Assembly (NCBI RefSeq): GCF_047300855.1
Contig: NZ_CP170197.1
Location: forward strand, 2,232,001 to 2,296,000
Direction: 5' to 3'
Length of the DNA stretch: 64,000 bases
Source of the DNA: Sulfuriferula sp047300855
GTDB taxonomy: Bacteria; Pseudomonadota; Gammaproteobacteria; Burkholderiales; Sulfuriferulaceae
A model generated the notes under the pieces. The model saw only the letters and a program-made list of their open reading frames with translations, ran no database searches and was not told the DNA's origin. The position numbers and the translations under genes are program-made. Shown in pieces: positions 35,667 through 44,932 of the stretch. Positions within the stretch are counted from its first letter, which is position 1. Each line of letters opens with the position of its first letter.

Positions 35667-36005
35667 TCAATGCCCTTCCTTGACCATGTTGATGGTGTAC
35701 TTGGGAATCTCGACGACCAGGTCGGCTTGATTCACCTTTGCCTGGCAGGACAGTCGCGATTGGGGTTCCAGACCCCATGCCTTGTCCAGCATATCGTCTT
35801 CCAGCTCATCCGATGGTGCCAGTGAATTGAAGCCTTCACGAACGATGACATGGCAGGTGGTGCATGCGCAGGATTTCTCGCACGCATGTTCGATTTCCAC
35901 TCCATTGGCCAGCAAGGAGTCACAGATGGACACGCCGGACTCGGCTTCGATCACCGCACCTTCCGGACAAAGCTCCTCGTGGGGCAGAACAATTATTTTT
36001 GGCAT
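35667..36005 (-). CDS. fdx: ISC-type 2Fe-2S ferredoxin
   Basis: A 112-residue adrenodoxin-type ferredoxin with ligands in HACEKSCACTTCHVIV and a fourth Cys in SRLSCQAKV. It supplies electrons for Fe-S cluster assembly on IscU. It lies between hscA and iscX in the usual order. Confidence 0.95.
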   Translation of the reverse strand: MPKIIVLPHEELCPEGAVIEAESGVSICDSLLANGVEIEHACEKSCACTTCHVIVREGFNSLAPSDELEDDMLDKAWGLEPQSRLSCQAKVNQADLVVEIPKYTINMVKEGH

Positions 36006-36025
36006 ATCAATAACCGGTTGTTTAA

Positions 36026-37888
36026 TTAAATCGCGTCAAGACGCTGGCCTGTCAATGCCTCCCGCACACTCACATCCATGCGCCGTGCAGCAAAATCATG
36101 GGTAGCGGCATTGAGCGCTTCGGCTGCATCCTTGATGGCACGAGGATCTGAACCGTCGAGCCTGCCTTGCAGTGTGCGCATGGCTGCGTCAATCGCTTTA
36201 CGCTCATCTGCTGTCAATAGCTCCGCAGCATTTTCATCCAGGGCTGTTTGTGTTGCGTCCAGCAGGCGTTGTGCGTCCACCCGCGCTTCCTGTAGCGCAC
36301 GCATCTGCATGTCATCCTTGGCATGTGTGTAGGAATCGCGCAGCATGCGGGTGATATCTTCGTCAGCCAGACCATATGCGGGCTTGACCGTGACCGAGGC
36401 CTGTACGCCGCTTTTCAGTTCCTGGGCCGAAACCGACAGCAGACCGTCGGCATCCACCTGAAAGGTCACACGGATACGCGCTGCCCCAGCCACCATCGGC
36501 GGGATACCGCGCAGCTCGAATTTCGCCAATGAGCGGCAATCGGACACCAGTTCACGTTCGCCCTGCAACACGTGAATGCTCATCGCAGTCTGGCCATCCT
36601 TGTAGGTCGTGAATTCCTGTCCGCGCGCGGCCGGGATGGTGGTGTTGCGCGGCACGATTTTTTCCACCAGGCCGCCCATGGTCTCAATCCCCAGTGACAG
36701 CGGAATGACGTCCAGCAGCAGCCAGTCGTCTTCTCCACGGTTGCCGGCGAGTACATTGGCCTGAATGGCTGCGCCCAGCGCGACCACCTTGTCCGGGTCC
36801 AGATTAGTCAGTGGGGTCTGCCGGAAAAATTCGGCAACGGCCGCCTGGATACGCGGCATCCGTGTCGAGCCGCCCACCATGACTACCCCTTTAATCTCGT
36901 CCACGCTCAAACCGGCATCGCGCAAGGCCTTACGCGTGGGTGCCAAGGTCTTGTTGACCAGGCTTTGGGTAATCTCGTGAAACGTTGTGGCGTTCAGCAT
37001 CAGATCAACGGTTTCGCCGGTCGATAGCACGGCTGTGATACTGACTTCACGGTGTTCGGACAAGGCCTCCTTGGCCTCACGTGCCTTGGTCAACAATAGC
37101 CGGGTGTCTTTTGCATCCAGCGCGGCCAGACGCGATTTCTCCAGAATCCAGCAGAACACGCGCTGATCAAAATCGTCTCCGCCCAGTGCCGAGTCGCCAT
37201 TGGTGGCCAGCACTTCAAATACACCTTGCGACAAGCGCAGGATGGAGATATCGAAAGTGCCCCCGCCCAGATCATATACGGCGTAGATGCCTTCAGCGGC
37301 ATTATCCAGACCGTAGGCAATGGCGGCTGCCGTGGGCTCATTGAGCAGGCGCAATACATTCAGACCAGCAAGCTTGGCGGCATCTTTTGTGGCCTGGCGC
37401 TGGGCATCGTCAAAATATGCCGGTACGGTAATCACCACACCGCTCAATTCACCGCCCAGCGAACGCTCGGCACGATCGCGCAATACGCGTAAAATTTCGG
37501 CCGATACCTCAACCGGGCTTTTTACTCCGGCAGCGGTCCTGAACTGCACCATGCCCGGCGCATCGACAAAATGGTAAGGGAAGCTACCTGCATCGGTAAT
37601 GTCGGCGAGCCCGCGTCCCATAAATCGTTTCACCGATACAAGGGTATTGTGCGGATCGATGCTTTGCGCGCATTGGGCAGCGTAACCTACCACAGGTGCA
37701 GCCGTGGCTGAGTAACGTACCACGGATGGCAACAGCGCCCGCCCATCTTCGTCATTCAGCACAACGGATACGCTGTTACGCACGCTGGCGACCAGTGAAT
37801 TGGTGGTACCCAGATCAATGCCTGCAGCCAGACGATGCTGGTGTGGCTCGGTACTCATGCCGGGTTCGGAAATTTGCAGAAGGGCCAT
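36026..37888 (-). CDS. hscA: Fe-S protein assembly chaperone HscA
   Basis: A 620-residue Hsp70 family member specialised for IscU. The ATPase domain (about 1-390) has GIDLGTTNSLVASV, VPAYFDDAQRQATKDAA and DLGGGTFDISILR. A substrate-binding domain follows, with a lidded C-terminus. It overlaps the end of hscB by one base. HscA with HscB recognises the IscU LPPVK motif, which is present here in IscU. Confidence 0.96.
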   Translation of the reverse strand: MALLQISEPGMSTEPHQHRLAAGIDLGTTNSLVASVRNSVSVVLNDEDGRALLPSVVRYSATAAPVVGYAAQCAQSIDPHNTLVSVKRFMGRGLADITDAGSFPYHFVDAPGMVQFRTAAGVKSPVEVSAEILRVLRDRAERSLGGELSGVVITVPAYFDDAQRQATKDAAKLAGLNVLRLLNEPTAAAIAYGLDNAAEGIYAVYDLGGGTFDISILRLSQGVFEVLATNGDSALGGDDFDQRVFCWILEKSRLAALDAKDTRLLLTKAREAKEALSEHREVSITAVLSTGETVDLMLNATTFHEITQSLVNKTLAPTRKALRDAGLSVDEIKGVVMVGGSTRMPRIQAAVAEFFRQTPLTNLDPDKVVALGAAIQANVLAGNRGEDDWLLLDVIPLSLGIETMGGLVEKIVPRNTTIPAARGQEFTTYKDGQTAMSIHVLQGERELVSDCRSLAKFELRGIPPMVAGAARIRVTFQVDADGLLSVSAQELKSGVQASVTVKPAYGLADEDITRMLRDSYTHAKDDMQMRALQEARVDAQRLLDATQTALDENAAELLTADERKAIDAAMRTLQGRLDGSDPRAIKDAAEALNAATHDFAARRMDVSVREALTGQRLDAI

Positions 37889-38421
37889 CAGGTTTCGAGT
37901 GCTTCGTAGGTGTCGTGGATTTCTACGACCAGTTTGTCCATGAATTTGAGCTTGCGCACGCTCTGCGCAGCACCGGGGTAATCGTGTTGCTCATCCAGCT
38001 GCCGGGCCAGTACGGCACGCAATTGCCGGGCGGTATCGGCAATCTCCGCCTCAATGGTTTGCAGGGCTGCCACATCTGCTGCCTCACGCGCTTCCTGCAT
38101 GCCTTCCCGCCATTCCATTTGCTGCATCAGGAAGTCGCCTGGCATCACAGTATCGCGCTCAGCCAGCGCGTCTATGCCTTGCAGTTGCAGCAGATACTGG
38201 GCACGGTTGAGCGGCGATTTCAGTGCCTGATAGGCTTCATTGACGCGGGTTGACCATTGCATTGAAGCGCGTTGTTCAGCCGCTGACAAATGTGTGAACT
38301 TGTCCGGATGAACCTGGCTTTGCAATGCACGGTAGGCTTGTTCGAGCGCGGCTGTGTCCAGTGCAAAACCTGGAACCAGCCCGAACAACTCGAAATGGTT
38401 ACGATTGAAGTCAAACTGCAT
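37888..38421 (-). CDS. hscB: Co-chaperone HscB
   Basis: A 177-residue J-protein. The J domain has the HPD tripeptide in VHPDKFTHLS, and the C-terminal helical bundle binds IscU. It stimulates HscA ATPase. The stop codon overlaps the hscA start. It follows iscA in the isc order. Confidence 0.95.
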   Translation of the reverse strand: MQFDFNRNHFELFGLVPGFALDTAALEQAYRALQSQVHPDKFTHLSAAEQRASMQWSTRVNEAYQALKSPLNRAQYLLQLQGIDALAERDTVMPGDFLMQQMEWREGMQEAREAADVAALQTIEAEIADTARQLRAVLARQLDEQHDYPGAAQSVRKLKFMDKLVVEIHDTYEALET

Positions 38422-38456
38422 GTTAGGCTCGCGGGGAATAATGCCCGGCGCGCAGC

Positions 38457-38780
38457 TCAGACGTTAAAGCTTTCGCCGCAGCCACAGGCGTCTTTGACGT
38501 TGGGGTTATTGAATTTGAAACCTTCGTTCAGGCCTTCGCGCACAAAATCAAGCTCGGTGCCATCCAGATACGGCAGGCTTTTCGGATCTATCAGGACGGT
38601 CACGCCATGGCTTTCAAAACGCAGATCCTCTTCTCCGGCCTGATCGGCAAATTCCATCTTGTAAGCCAGTCCGGAACAACCGCTGGTACGTACGCCCAGG
38701 CGCAAGCCCACGCCCTTGCCACGCTTGGCAATAAAGTTGGAGACATGCTTGGCAGCGCGTTCAGTCAGGGTAATCGCCAT
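38457..38780 (-). CDS. iscA: Iron-sulfur cluster assembly protein IscA
   Basis: A 107-residue A-type carrier starting MAITLTERAAKHVSNF. The three conserved cysteines are in RTSGCSGLAYKM and ACGCGESF. It transfers clusters to apoproteins. The start is set by alignment with the family; the frame is open upstream into iscU. Confidence 0.95.
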   Translation of the reverse strand: MAITLTERAAKHVSNFIAKRGKGVGLRLGVRTSGCSGLAYKMEFADQAGEEDLRFESHGVTVLIDPKSLPYLDGTELDFVREGLNEGFKFNNPNVKDACGCGESFNV

Positions 38781-38797
38781 AATGAACCTCTTCTGGT

Positions 38798-39205
38798 TTA
38801 ACCGTGGCTGGCAGCAGCTTGTGTGCCGCCGTGTTTGCTCTTGTAATCTTCCACCGCAGCCTTGATGGCGTCCTCGGCCAGAATGGAGCAATGGATCTTA
38901 ACCGGCGGTAGTGCCAGCTCTTCAGCAATGGCGGTGTTTTTGATTTCCATCGCCTGATCCAGCGTCTTGCCTTTGACCCATTCGGTCACCAGCGAGCTGG
39001 AGGCTATCGCCGAACCGCAACCGTAAGTTTTGAATTTGGCGTCTTCGATGATGCCATCCTTGCCCACCTTGATCTGCAACTTCATCACGTCGCCACAGGC
39101 CGGAGCGCCTACCATACCGGTGCCGATATCTTCATCGCCTTTGCCAAAAGAACCCACATTGCGGGGATTTTCGTAGTGATCGAGTACTTTATCGCTGTAT
39201 GCCAT
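38798..39205 (-). CDS. iscU: Iron-sulfur scaffold IscU
   Basis: A 135-residue scaffold beginning MAYSDKVLDHYENPRNVG. Cluster ligands are in GAPACGDVMKLQI, KTYGCGSAIASSS and HCSILAEDAIKA. The chaperone motif LPPVKIHC lies before the last cysteine. [2Fe-2S] clusters are built here from IscS sulfur. It is placed between iscS and iscA. Confidence 0.96.
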   Translation of the reverse strand: MAYSDKVLDHYENPRNVGSFGKGDEDIGTGMVGAPACGDVMKLQIKVGKDGIIEDAKFKTYGCGSAIASSSLVTEWVKGKTLDQAMEIKNTAIAEELALPPVKIHCSILAEDAIKAAVEDYKSKHGGTQAAASHG

Positions 39206-39226
39206 GATCGTTCTCCTTCAGTAAAA

Positions 39227-40438
39227 TTAGTGTGCTGCCCACTTCACGGTTTCGAGATCAATGCCTTCCTTGTGCATCTCCCACAATGGGGAAAGTTCAC
39301 GAAGCTTGCCGATTTTCTGGTGCAGCAATTCAATTGCGAAATCGATGTCCTGTTCGGTCGTGAAACGACCTACCGAAAAACGAATCGAGCTATGCGCCAG
39401 TTCATCGGAACGTCCCAGCGCACGCAATACATAAGATGGCTCCAAACTGGCTGAAGTACAAGCCGACCCGGATGACACGGCCAGATCCTTGATTGCCATC
39501 AGCAGCGATTCGCCTTCGACGAAATTAAAGCTGATATTGAGATTGTGCGGCACGCGATGTTCCATATCGCCATTGACATGGACCTCTTCGATGTCGGACA
39601 AACCCTTCAACAGGCGATCACGCAACCTGCGGATGCGCTCGTTTTCCGCAGCCATTTCCTCGCGGGCAATACGGAATGCTTCGCCCATACCGACTATCTG
39701 GTGCGTCGCCAAGGTACCGGAACGCATACCACGCTCATGCCCGCCGCCATGCATTTGCGCTTCGATGCGCACGCGCGGTTTGCGTCGCACATAGAGTGCG
39801 CCAATGCCTTTAGGACCGTAGGTCTTATGTGCCGAAAACGACATCAAATCCACCTTGAGCCTGGCCAGATCAATCTCTACCTTGCCAGTAGCCTGAGCGG
39901 AATCCACATGAAAAATAATACCCTTGTCACGACAAATTTCGCCAATGGCAGGAATGTCCTGTATTACACCAATTTCGTTGTTCACATACATCACAGAGAC
40001 CAGAATGGTATCCGGCCGAATCGCCGCCTTGAATTTTTCCACATCGAGCAGGCCATTGGGTTCCGGGGTGAGATACGTCACCTCATAGCCTTCACGCTCC
40101 ACTTCGCGCATGGTATCGAGAACCGCCTTGTGCTCGGTGCGCACGGTAATCAGATGCTTACCCTTACCCTTATAGAAATGTGCCGCGCCCTTGAGTGCCA
40201 GATTGATGGCCTCTGTGGCACCCGAAGTCCACACGATCTCTTTTGGATCGGCATTCACCAGTTTGGCTACCTCCTCGCGCGCATTTTCTACAGCTTTTTC
40301 GGCATCCCAGCCAAACGCATGGGAGCGGCTGGCCGGATTGCCAAACTGCTCGGTCAGGTATGGGATCATCTTCTGCGCCACACGCGGGTCAACCGGCGTC
40401 GTCGCTGAGTAATCCAGGTAAATCGGCATCTTTGACAT
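39227..40438 (-). CDS. iscS: Cysteine desulfurase IscS
   Basis: About 403 residues. PLP lysine lies in FSAHKTYGPKGIGALYVRR, and the active cysteine in SSGSACTSASLEPSYVLRAL, on the flexible loop that delivers persulfide to IscU and TusA. ATG 40438 has GGAG 7 bases upstream; an in-frame ATG at 40450 is possible. It follows iscR by 30 bases. Confidence 0.96.
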   Translation of the reverse strand: MSKMPIYLDYSATTPVDPRVAQKMIPYLTEQFGNPASRSHAFGWDAEKAVENAREEVAKLVNADPKEIVWTSGATEAINLALKGAAHFYKGKGKHLITVRTEHKAVLDTMREVEREGYEVTYLTPEPNGLLDVEKFKAAIRPDTILVSVMYVNNEIGVIQDIPAIGEICRDKGIIFHVDSAQATGKVEIDLARLKVDLMSFSAHKTYGPKGIGALYVRRKPRVRIEAQMHGGGHERGMRSGTLATHQIVGMGEAFRIAREEMAAENERIRRLRDRLLKGLSDIEEVHVNGDMEHRVPHNLNISFNFVEGESLLMAIKDLAVSSGSACTSASLEPSYVLRALGRSDELAHSSIRFSVGRFTTEQDIDFAIELLHQKIGKLRELSPLWEMHKEGIDLETVKWAAH

Positions 40439-40468
40439 CACTTGCTCCATTGTCCAATCCGTATCGCG

Positions 40469-40942
40469 TCAGGCCGCGACACTTATTTTTTCGCGTCCAC
40501 GACGGTGGTCGTGCACCACATTTGCAGATGGTAACCTAGCTGATTGCTGTACCACCAGATTCTCCAGCGTCACTTCCGCCAGATAGTCCTGAATACGCTT
40601 GTTCAAATTCGTCCATAGTTCGTGGGTCATGCAGCGCTGGTCGTCCTGACAATTTTCCAACCCGCCACATTGCGTCGCATCAATCGGCTCGTCCACAGCC
40701 TGAATTATTTGCGCCACGGTTATTTCACCCAGCGATCTTGCTACCAGATAACCACCTCCCGGGCCACGCACGCTTTCCACCAGCGCGCGCCGTCTTAGCT
40801 TGCCGAACAGCTGTTCCAGATAAGACAGCGATATTTTTTGCCGTTCACTGATGCTGGCCAGCGCCACCGGTCCGTGACCGTTATGCAACGCCAAATCGAT
40901 CATGGCGGTTACTGCGAATCTTCCTTTAGTCGTCAAGCGCAT
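40469..40942 (-). CDS. iscR: Fe-S cluster-sensing repressor IscR
   Basis: A 157-residue Rrf2-family regulator starting MRLTTKGRFAVTAMIDLAL. Cluster ligands fall at Cys92, Cys98, Cys104 and His107 (CGGLENCQDDQRCMTH), exactly as in the E. coli protein. With a [2Fe-2S] cluster it represses its own operon through type 1 sites, one of which overlaps its promoter here. The C-terminus has an unusually basic tail (DHRRGREK). Confidence 0.96.
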   Translation of the reverse strand: MRLTTKGRFAVTAMIDLALHNGHGPVALASISERQKISLSYLEQLFGKLRRRALVESVRGPGGGYLVARSLGEITVAQIIQAVDEPIDATQCGGLENCQDDQRCMTHELWTNLNKRIQDYLAEVTLENLVVQQSARLPSANVVHDHRRGREKISVAA

Positions 40943-40975
40943 TTGCGTGGCCTCACTCGTATAACAATGAATAAG

Positions 40976-41004
40976 ACAATACAATACCCGATTAATTCAG
41001 TCAA
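40976..41004 (-). promoter_or_regulatory. Promoter of iscR
   Basis: On the minus strand, TTGACT (40999-41004) and TATTGT (40976-40981) are spaced by 17 bases, a good sigma-70 pattern. The predicted start is about 27 bases before the iscR ATG. The element lies just within and beyond the 3' end of cysE. Confidence 0.65.
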
Positions 41005-41008
41005 CTAT
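40984..41008 (-). promoter_or_regulatory. Type 1 IscR box at the iscR promoter
   Basis: The 25-base segment has the ATA...TTGACT...TCGGGTAT arrangement of type 1 IscR sites and covers the -35 element and spacer. This fits autorepression by holo-IscR (known for the family). Confidence 0.65.
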
Positions 41009-41749
41009 TTTATTGAGATAGGCGGCGTCGAATTGTGCGTCTGTTTTGCAGGTGGCCGGCGGCTCCGCGCCCGTTTTTTCCAGCTGCTGCAAAATCCATG
41101 CGATACGCTCGTCGGTAACCGTGGAATGATTAATCAATCCATGCACTGCCTTGACCATAGGATCATTCATATCCGCACTAATGGCGTATGCTGAGAAACC
41201 CAATTTACGGGCAATCTTTTCATCTGGTTTGGTTTGATTCTCGTCCAGGATACGCGCAGGTATCCCTACGGCAGTAGCGCCCTTAGGCACATCCTTTACC
41301 ACCACGGCGTTGGAACCAATCTTGGCGCCTTCGCCTATCGTGAGCGGCCCCAATATCTTGGCCCCCGCCCCCACCACCACGCCCTTCTCCAGAGTGGGAT
41401 GACGCTTGCCTTTATTCCACGAAGTGCCACCCAGGGTCACACCGTGATACAAGGTGCAGTCATCGCCTATTTCTGCGGTTTCACCAATGACCACCCCCAT
41501 ACCGTGATCAATAAACACACGTCGGCCGATGATGGCGCCGGGATGAATTTCGATACCGGTCACACTGCGCGCCAGGTAGGCGATGAACCGCGCCAACCAC
41601 TTGAAGTTCGCATGCCATAATCGCGCTGCCAGGCGATGCGCCAATATCGCATGGATGCCAGGATAAGTAGTGAGGATTTCCCACCTGGAACGGGCCGCAG
41701 GATCGCGCTCGAACACTACCAAAATGTCTTCACGCAGCTTGCTAAACAT
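40997..41749 (-). CDS. cysE: Serine O-acetyltransferase
   Basis: A 250-residue hexapeptide-repeat acetyltransferase: N-terminal helical domain, then left-handed beta helix repeats (IEIHPGAIIGRRVFIDHGMG, HGVTLGGTSWNKGKRHPTL, GVVVGAGAKILGPLTIGEGA). It makes O-acetylserine, the precursor of cysteine, and cysteine is the sulfur source for IscS. It sits directly upstream of iscR on the same strand, with its own candidate promoter and IscR-type box. Read-through into the isc operon is possible. Confidence 0.95.
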   Translation of the reverse strand: MFSKLREDILVVFERDPAARSRWEILTTYPGIHAILAHRLAARLWHANFKWLARFIAYLARSVTGIEIHPGAIIGRRVFIDHGMGVVIGETAEIGDDCTLYHGVTLGGTSWNKGKRHPTLEKGVVVGAGAKILGPLTIGEGAKIGSNAVVVKDVPKGATAVGIPARILDENQTKPDEKIARKLGFSAYAISADMNDPMVKAVHGLINHSTVTDERIAWILQQLEKTGAEPPATCKTDAQFDAAYLNKIVD

Positions 41750-41781
41750 GGCTCATGCAAACCTTCTCAATATGAATTAAA

Positions 41782-41814
41782 AGTATCTTATACCCAACTA
41801 ATTCAGTCAACTTT
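41782..41814 (-). promoter_or_regulatory. cysE promoter with a second IscR type 1-like box
   Basis: On the minus strand, TTGACT (41805-41810) and GATACT (41782-41787) are spaced by 17 bases, 33 bases before cysE. The segment 41790-41814 is nearly identical to the IscR box at 40984-41008 (shared TTGACTGAATTA core and GGGTAT end). The -35 element lies in the last codons of trmJ. Confidence 0.55.
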
Positions 41815-42528
41815 ACGCATCGCCTTAACTATCCCCATCAGGAAATGAAGTTCTTCTTTTTCCAGCCGGGTACGCGAATACAGTCTGCGCAAGCGCGTCA
41901 TCAGACGCCGGGGCGCCGCTGGATTCAGAAAACCTGCCGAAATCAGGGTAAGCTCAAGTTCGCGATAAAACAGTTCGACCTCTTCATGCTGCGCCAATTC
42001 CGGTACGTCTGCGGGTGGCATGGTCAATTCCGGCAATGCACAGCGCAGCTCATAAGACAAAACCTGTACGGCAGATGCCAAATTTAATGAGCTATAGTCA
42101 GGATTGGACGGAATATGGGCTAGCAATTGACAGCGGTCCAGCTCAGCATTCGTCAAGCCCGACATTTCAGTCCCGAACACCAGGGCAACCGGCTGAAGAG
42201 CTGCCTGCTTCAGCAGAATCGGTGCCATGTCGCGTGCGCTAAGCATTTCATGCGACAAATCACGCCTCCGCGCCGTGCATCCAACGGTCAATACACTCCC
42301 GTTCAGCGCTTCGTCCAGTGATGTGCAAACGCGTGCGTTTTCGAGCACGTCCTGCGCTCCGGATGACATGGCGTGGGCAACCGGATCCGGAAATTGCTTG
42401 GGATTCACCAGGCGCAGGTCGCTCAGCCCCATTGTTTTCATCGCTCGCGCCGCCGAGCCAATATTGCCGGGATGGCTGGTATGGCTCAGTACAATCCGTA
42501 CATTATTTAGTAAAAAAGTTTTATTCAA
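41803..42528 (-). CDS. trmJ: tRNA (cytidine/uridine-2'-O-)-methyltransferase TrmJ
   Basis: A 241-residue SPOUT methyltransferase. Motif 1 is IVLSHTSHPGNIGSAARAMK and the knot motifs are ALVFGTEMSGLTNAELDRC and IPSNPDYSSLNLASAVQVL. It methylates position 32 of tRNAs. The start codon is TTG at 42528 (LNKTFLLNNVRIV), with AAAGG upstream and no better ATG. It lies upstream of cysE in the common trmJ-cysE-iscR order and is divergent from suhB (53 bases). Confidence 0.92.
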   Translation of the reverse strand: MNKTFLLNNVRIVLSHTSHPGNIGSAARAMKTMGLSDLRLVNPKQFPDPVAHAMSSGAQDVLENARVCTSLDEALNGSVLTVGCTARRRDLSHEMLSARDMAPILLKQAALQPVALVFGTEMSGLTNAELDRCQLLAHIPSNPDYSSLNLASAVQVLSYELRCALPELTMPPADVPELAQHEEVELFYRELELTLISAGFLNPAAPRRLMTRLRRLYSRTRLEKEELHFLMGIVKAMRKVD

Positions 42529-42581
42529 CGCGCACTTACCTTTAAAATGGAGGCTGTTTCCACGCTCATTGACATATCAAC

Positions 42582-43376
42582 ATGCATCCCATGCTCACCA
42601 CCGCGGTGAAAGCCGCTCGCCGAGCCGCCGGCATTATCAACCGTGCGTCCCAGGATATTGATGCACTCACGGTCAAACACAAGAATCACAATGATTACGT
42701 TACGGAGGTGGATCGTGCTGCGGAACAAGCCATTATCGACGTACTGCTGACCGCCTACCCCAACCATGCGATTTTAGCAGAAGAGAGCGGCGCGCAAGGC
42801 AGTTCCGAATACCAATGGGTGATCGATCCGCTGGATGGCACGACCAATTTCCTGCATGGATTTCCGCAATATTGCGTATCCATCGCGCTGCTGCATAAAG
42901 GCCAGCTGAATCAAGCCGTGGTATACGATCCCAGCCGCAATGACCTGTTTACCGCTTCGCGTGGTCAAGGCGCCTATTTGAATGAACGCCGCATTCGCGT
43001 GTCCAATCGACTGAAGCTTGCGGATTCCCTGATTGGTACAGGCTTTCCGTACCGTGATTTCAGCCATCTCGATGCTTATATGGCCATGTTCCGGGACATG
43101 CTGCAAAAAACCTCCGGCGTACGGCGGCCTGGCTCGGCTGCACTGGACCTGGCTTATGTTGCTGCCGGGCGACTGGATGGATTTTGGGAAATCGGTCTGA
43201 ACAAATGGGATATTGCCGCCGGCTGTCTGCTCATTCAGGAAGCAGGAGGTTTGGTGGGAGATTTCAATGGCGACGATAGTTACATAGATACCGGCAATGT
43301 AGTCGCCGGCAATCCAAAAATTTTTGCCCAGTTACTGCAAACCCTGGCGCCTCACCTGACAACGGGATTAAAGTAA
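42582..43376 (+). CDS. suhB: Inositol-1-monophosphatase family protein SuhB
   Basis: A 264-residue phosphatase with metal-binding motifs EESGAQG, DPLDGTTNFLHGFP and a late LNKWDIAAGCLLIQEAGG. SuhB proteins also act in Nus-dependent rRNA antitermination in E. coli, which is relevant because an rRNA operon with boxA elements lies downstream here. The ATG start gives the family-typical MHPMLTTAVKAARRAAG. Confidence 0.94.
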   Translation: MHPMLTTAVKAARRAAGIINRASQDIDALTVKHKNHNDYVTEVDRAAEQAIIDVLLTAYPNHAILAEESGAQGSSEYQWVIDPLDGTTNFLHGFPQYCVSIALLHKGQLNQAVVYDPSRNDLFTASRGQGAYLNERRIRVSNRLKLADSLIGTGFPYRDFSHLDAYMAMFRDMLQKTSGVRRPGSAALDLAYVAAGRLDGFWEIGLNKWDIAAGCLLIQEAGGLVGDFNGDDSYIDTGNVVAGNPKIFAQLLQTLAPHLTTGLK

Positions 43377-43449
43377 GTCGCAGCTGGCCCGCCTCGTTAT
43401 TTTTACGGCGCTGGGATAGAATTTGATTTTTTGAAGCAGAAAATAATAA

Positions 43450-44676
43450 ATGTCACTCATCGTACAGAAATACGGCGGAACTTCAGTCGGCAGCGTAGAG
43501 CGCATCAAACAGGTAGCCGAACGCGTCGCCAAATTCAAAATGCTCGGGCACCAAGTCGTGGTTGTGTTATCCGCCATGAGTGGGGAAACCAATCGATTGA
43601 TCAAACTGGCACACGATGTTCAATCGCAACCCGACGCACGCGAACTGGACGTATTGGTCTCCACTGGCGAGCAAGTCACGATAGCCCTGCTTGCCATGGC
43701 GCTCAAGGATCTTGGCCTCAAAGCCAAGAGCTACACCGGCGCGCAAGTGCGCATCCTCACTGACAGCTCCTATACCAAAGCGCGCATCCTGAATATTGAC
43801 GAGCAACACCTGCGCTCCGACCTTCAGGCTGGCAATGTCATTGTTGTAGCGGGTTTCCAGGGTGTCGATGAACACGGCAACATCACGACGCTGGGTCGCG
43901 GTGGTTCTGACACCACGGGCGTGGCGCTGGCTGCTGCGCTGAAGGCTGACGAGTGCCAGATCTACACCGATGTCGATGGCGTATACACGACGGACCCGCG
44001 CATCGTGCCAGAAGCGCGGCGCCTCAAGACAATCACTTTTGAAGAGATGCTGGAAATGGCCAGCCTGGGATCGAAAGTGCTGCAAATCCGCTCAGTCGAG
44101 TTCGCCGGAAAATACAAAGTCAAATTGCGTGTGCTATCCAGCTTTCAGGAAGAAGGCGAAGGCACGCTCATCACATTCGAGGAAGATGACAACATGGAAC
44201 AAGCCATTATCTCCGGCATCGCCTTCAACCGCGACGAAGCCAAAATTACCGTGCTTGGCGTGCCAGACACCCCTGGCGTTGCGTATCAAATCCTGGGACC
44301 TGTCGCAGACGCAAACATTGATGTTGACATGATCATCCAGAACGTAGGCGCTAACAACACCACGGATTTCACTTTTACCGTGCATCGCAATGACTATGTA
44401 CGCACATTGCAAATGCTGCGCGACTTGCAAGCGAAAATCGGTGCCCGCGAAGTGACCGGTGACGACAAAATTGCCAAGGTCTCCATCGTCGGTGTTGGCA
44501 TGCGCTCGCATGTAGGCATAGCCAGCAGCATGTTCAAAACTCTGGCCGAAGAAAGCATCAACATCCAGATGATCTCCACATCCGAGATCAAGATTTCCGT
44601 CGTCATTGATGAAAAATATCTGGAACTGGCCGTGCGCGTTCTGCATAAGGCTTTCGGGTTGGAAAAAGCCGCATAA
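43450..44676 (+). CDS. lysC: Aspartate kinase
   Basis: A 408-residue aspartokinase, the first step to lysine, threonine and methionine. The kinase domain has VQKYGGTSVGSVERIKQVAE, TTLGRGGSDTTGVALAAALK and the allosteric C-terminal ACT pair (ITVLGVPDTPGVAYQILGP and VSIVGVGMRSHVG). This is the monofunctional, ACT-regulated form. It stands alone, 73 bases after suhB. Confidence 0.96.
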   Translation: MSLIVQKYGGTSVGSVERIKQVAERVAKFKMLGHQVVVVLSAMSGETNRLIKLAHDVQSQPDARELDVLVSTGEQVTIALLAMALKDLGLKAKSYTGAQVRILTDSSYTKARILNIDEQHLRSDLQAGNVIVVAGFQGVDEHGNITTLGRGGSDTTGVALAAALKADECQIYTDVDGVYTTDPRIVPEARRLKTITFEEMLEMASLGSKVLQIRSVEFAGKYKVKLRVLSSFQEEGEGTLITFEEDDNMEQAIISGIAFNRDEAKITVLGVPDTPGVAYQILGPVADANIDVDMIIQNVGANNTTDFTFTVHRNDYVRTLQMLRDLQAKIGAREVTGDDKIAKVSIVGVGMRSHVGIASSMFKTLAEESINIQMISTSEIKISVVIDEKYLELAVRVLHKAFGLEKAA

Positions 44677-44724
44677 ATTTGACCGGTGACGCGCAAGAAG
44701 CTATCATTGCGCGCTGTCTCAAAC

Positions 44725-44817
44725 GGAGAGATGGCCGAGTGGTCGAAGGTACTCCCCTGCTAAGGGAGCGTAGGGTTTATAGCCTTACCGAGGGTTCGAA
44801 TCCCTCTCTCTCCGCCA
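44725..44817 (+). tRNA. tRNA-Ser (GCU)
   Basis: 93 nt including encoded CCA. The acceptor stem is GGAGAGA/TCTCTCC with G discriminator. The anticodon loop CTGCTAA gives anticodon GCU (codons AGC/AGU). A long variable arm and TTCGAATC T loop are present. Confidence 0.96.
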
Positions 44818-44846
44818 GAACTTATGTTAAAATGTCACGCTTCAAA

Positions 44847-44923
44847 GCGCCCGTAGCTCAGCTGGATAGAGTACTTGGCTACGAACCAAGGGGTCGCACG
44901 TTCGAATCGTGCCGGGCGCACCA
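44847..44923 (+). tRNA. tRNA-Arg (ACG)
   Basis: 77 nt with CCA. The acceptor stem is GCGCCCG/CGGGCGC. The anticodon loop CTACGAA gives ACG, whose A34 is normally deaminated to inosine. The T loop is TTCGAATC. It lies 29 bases after tRNA-Ser and is followed by a terminator. Confidence 0.96.
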
Positions 44924-44932
44924 AAATATACA

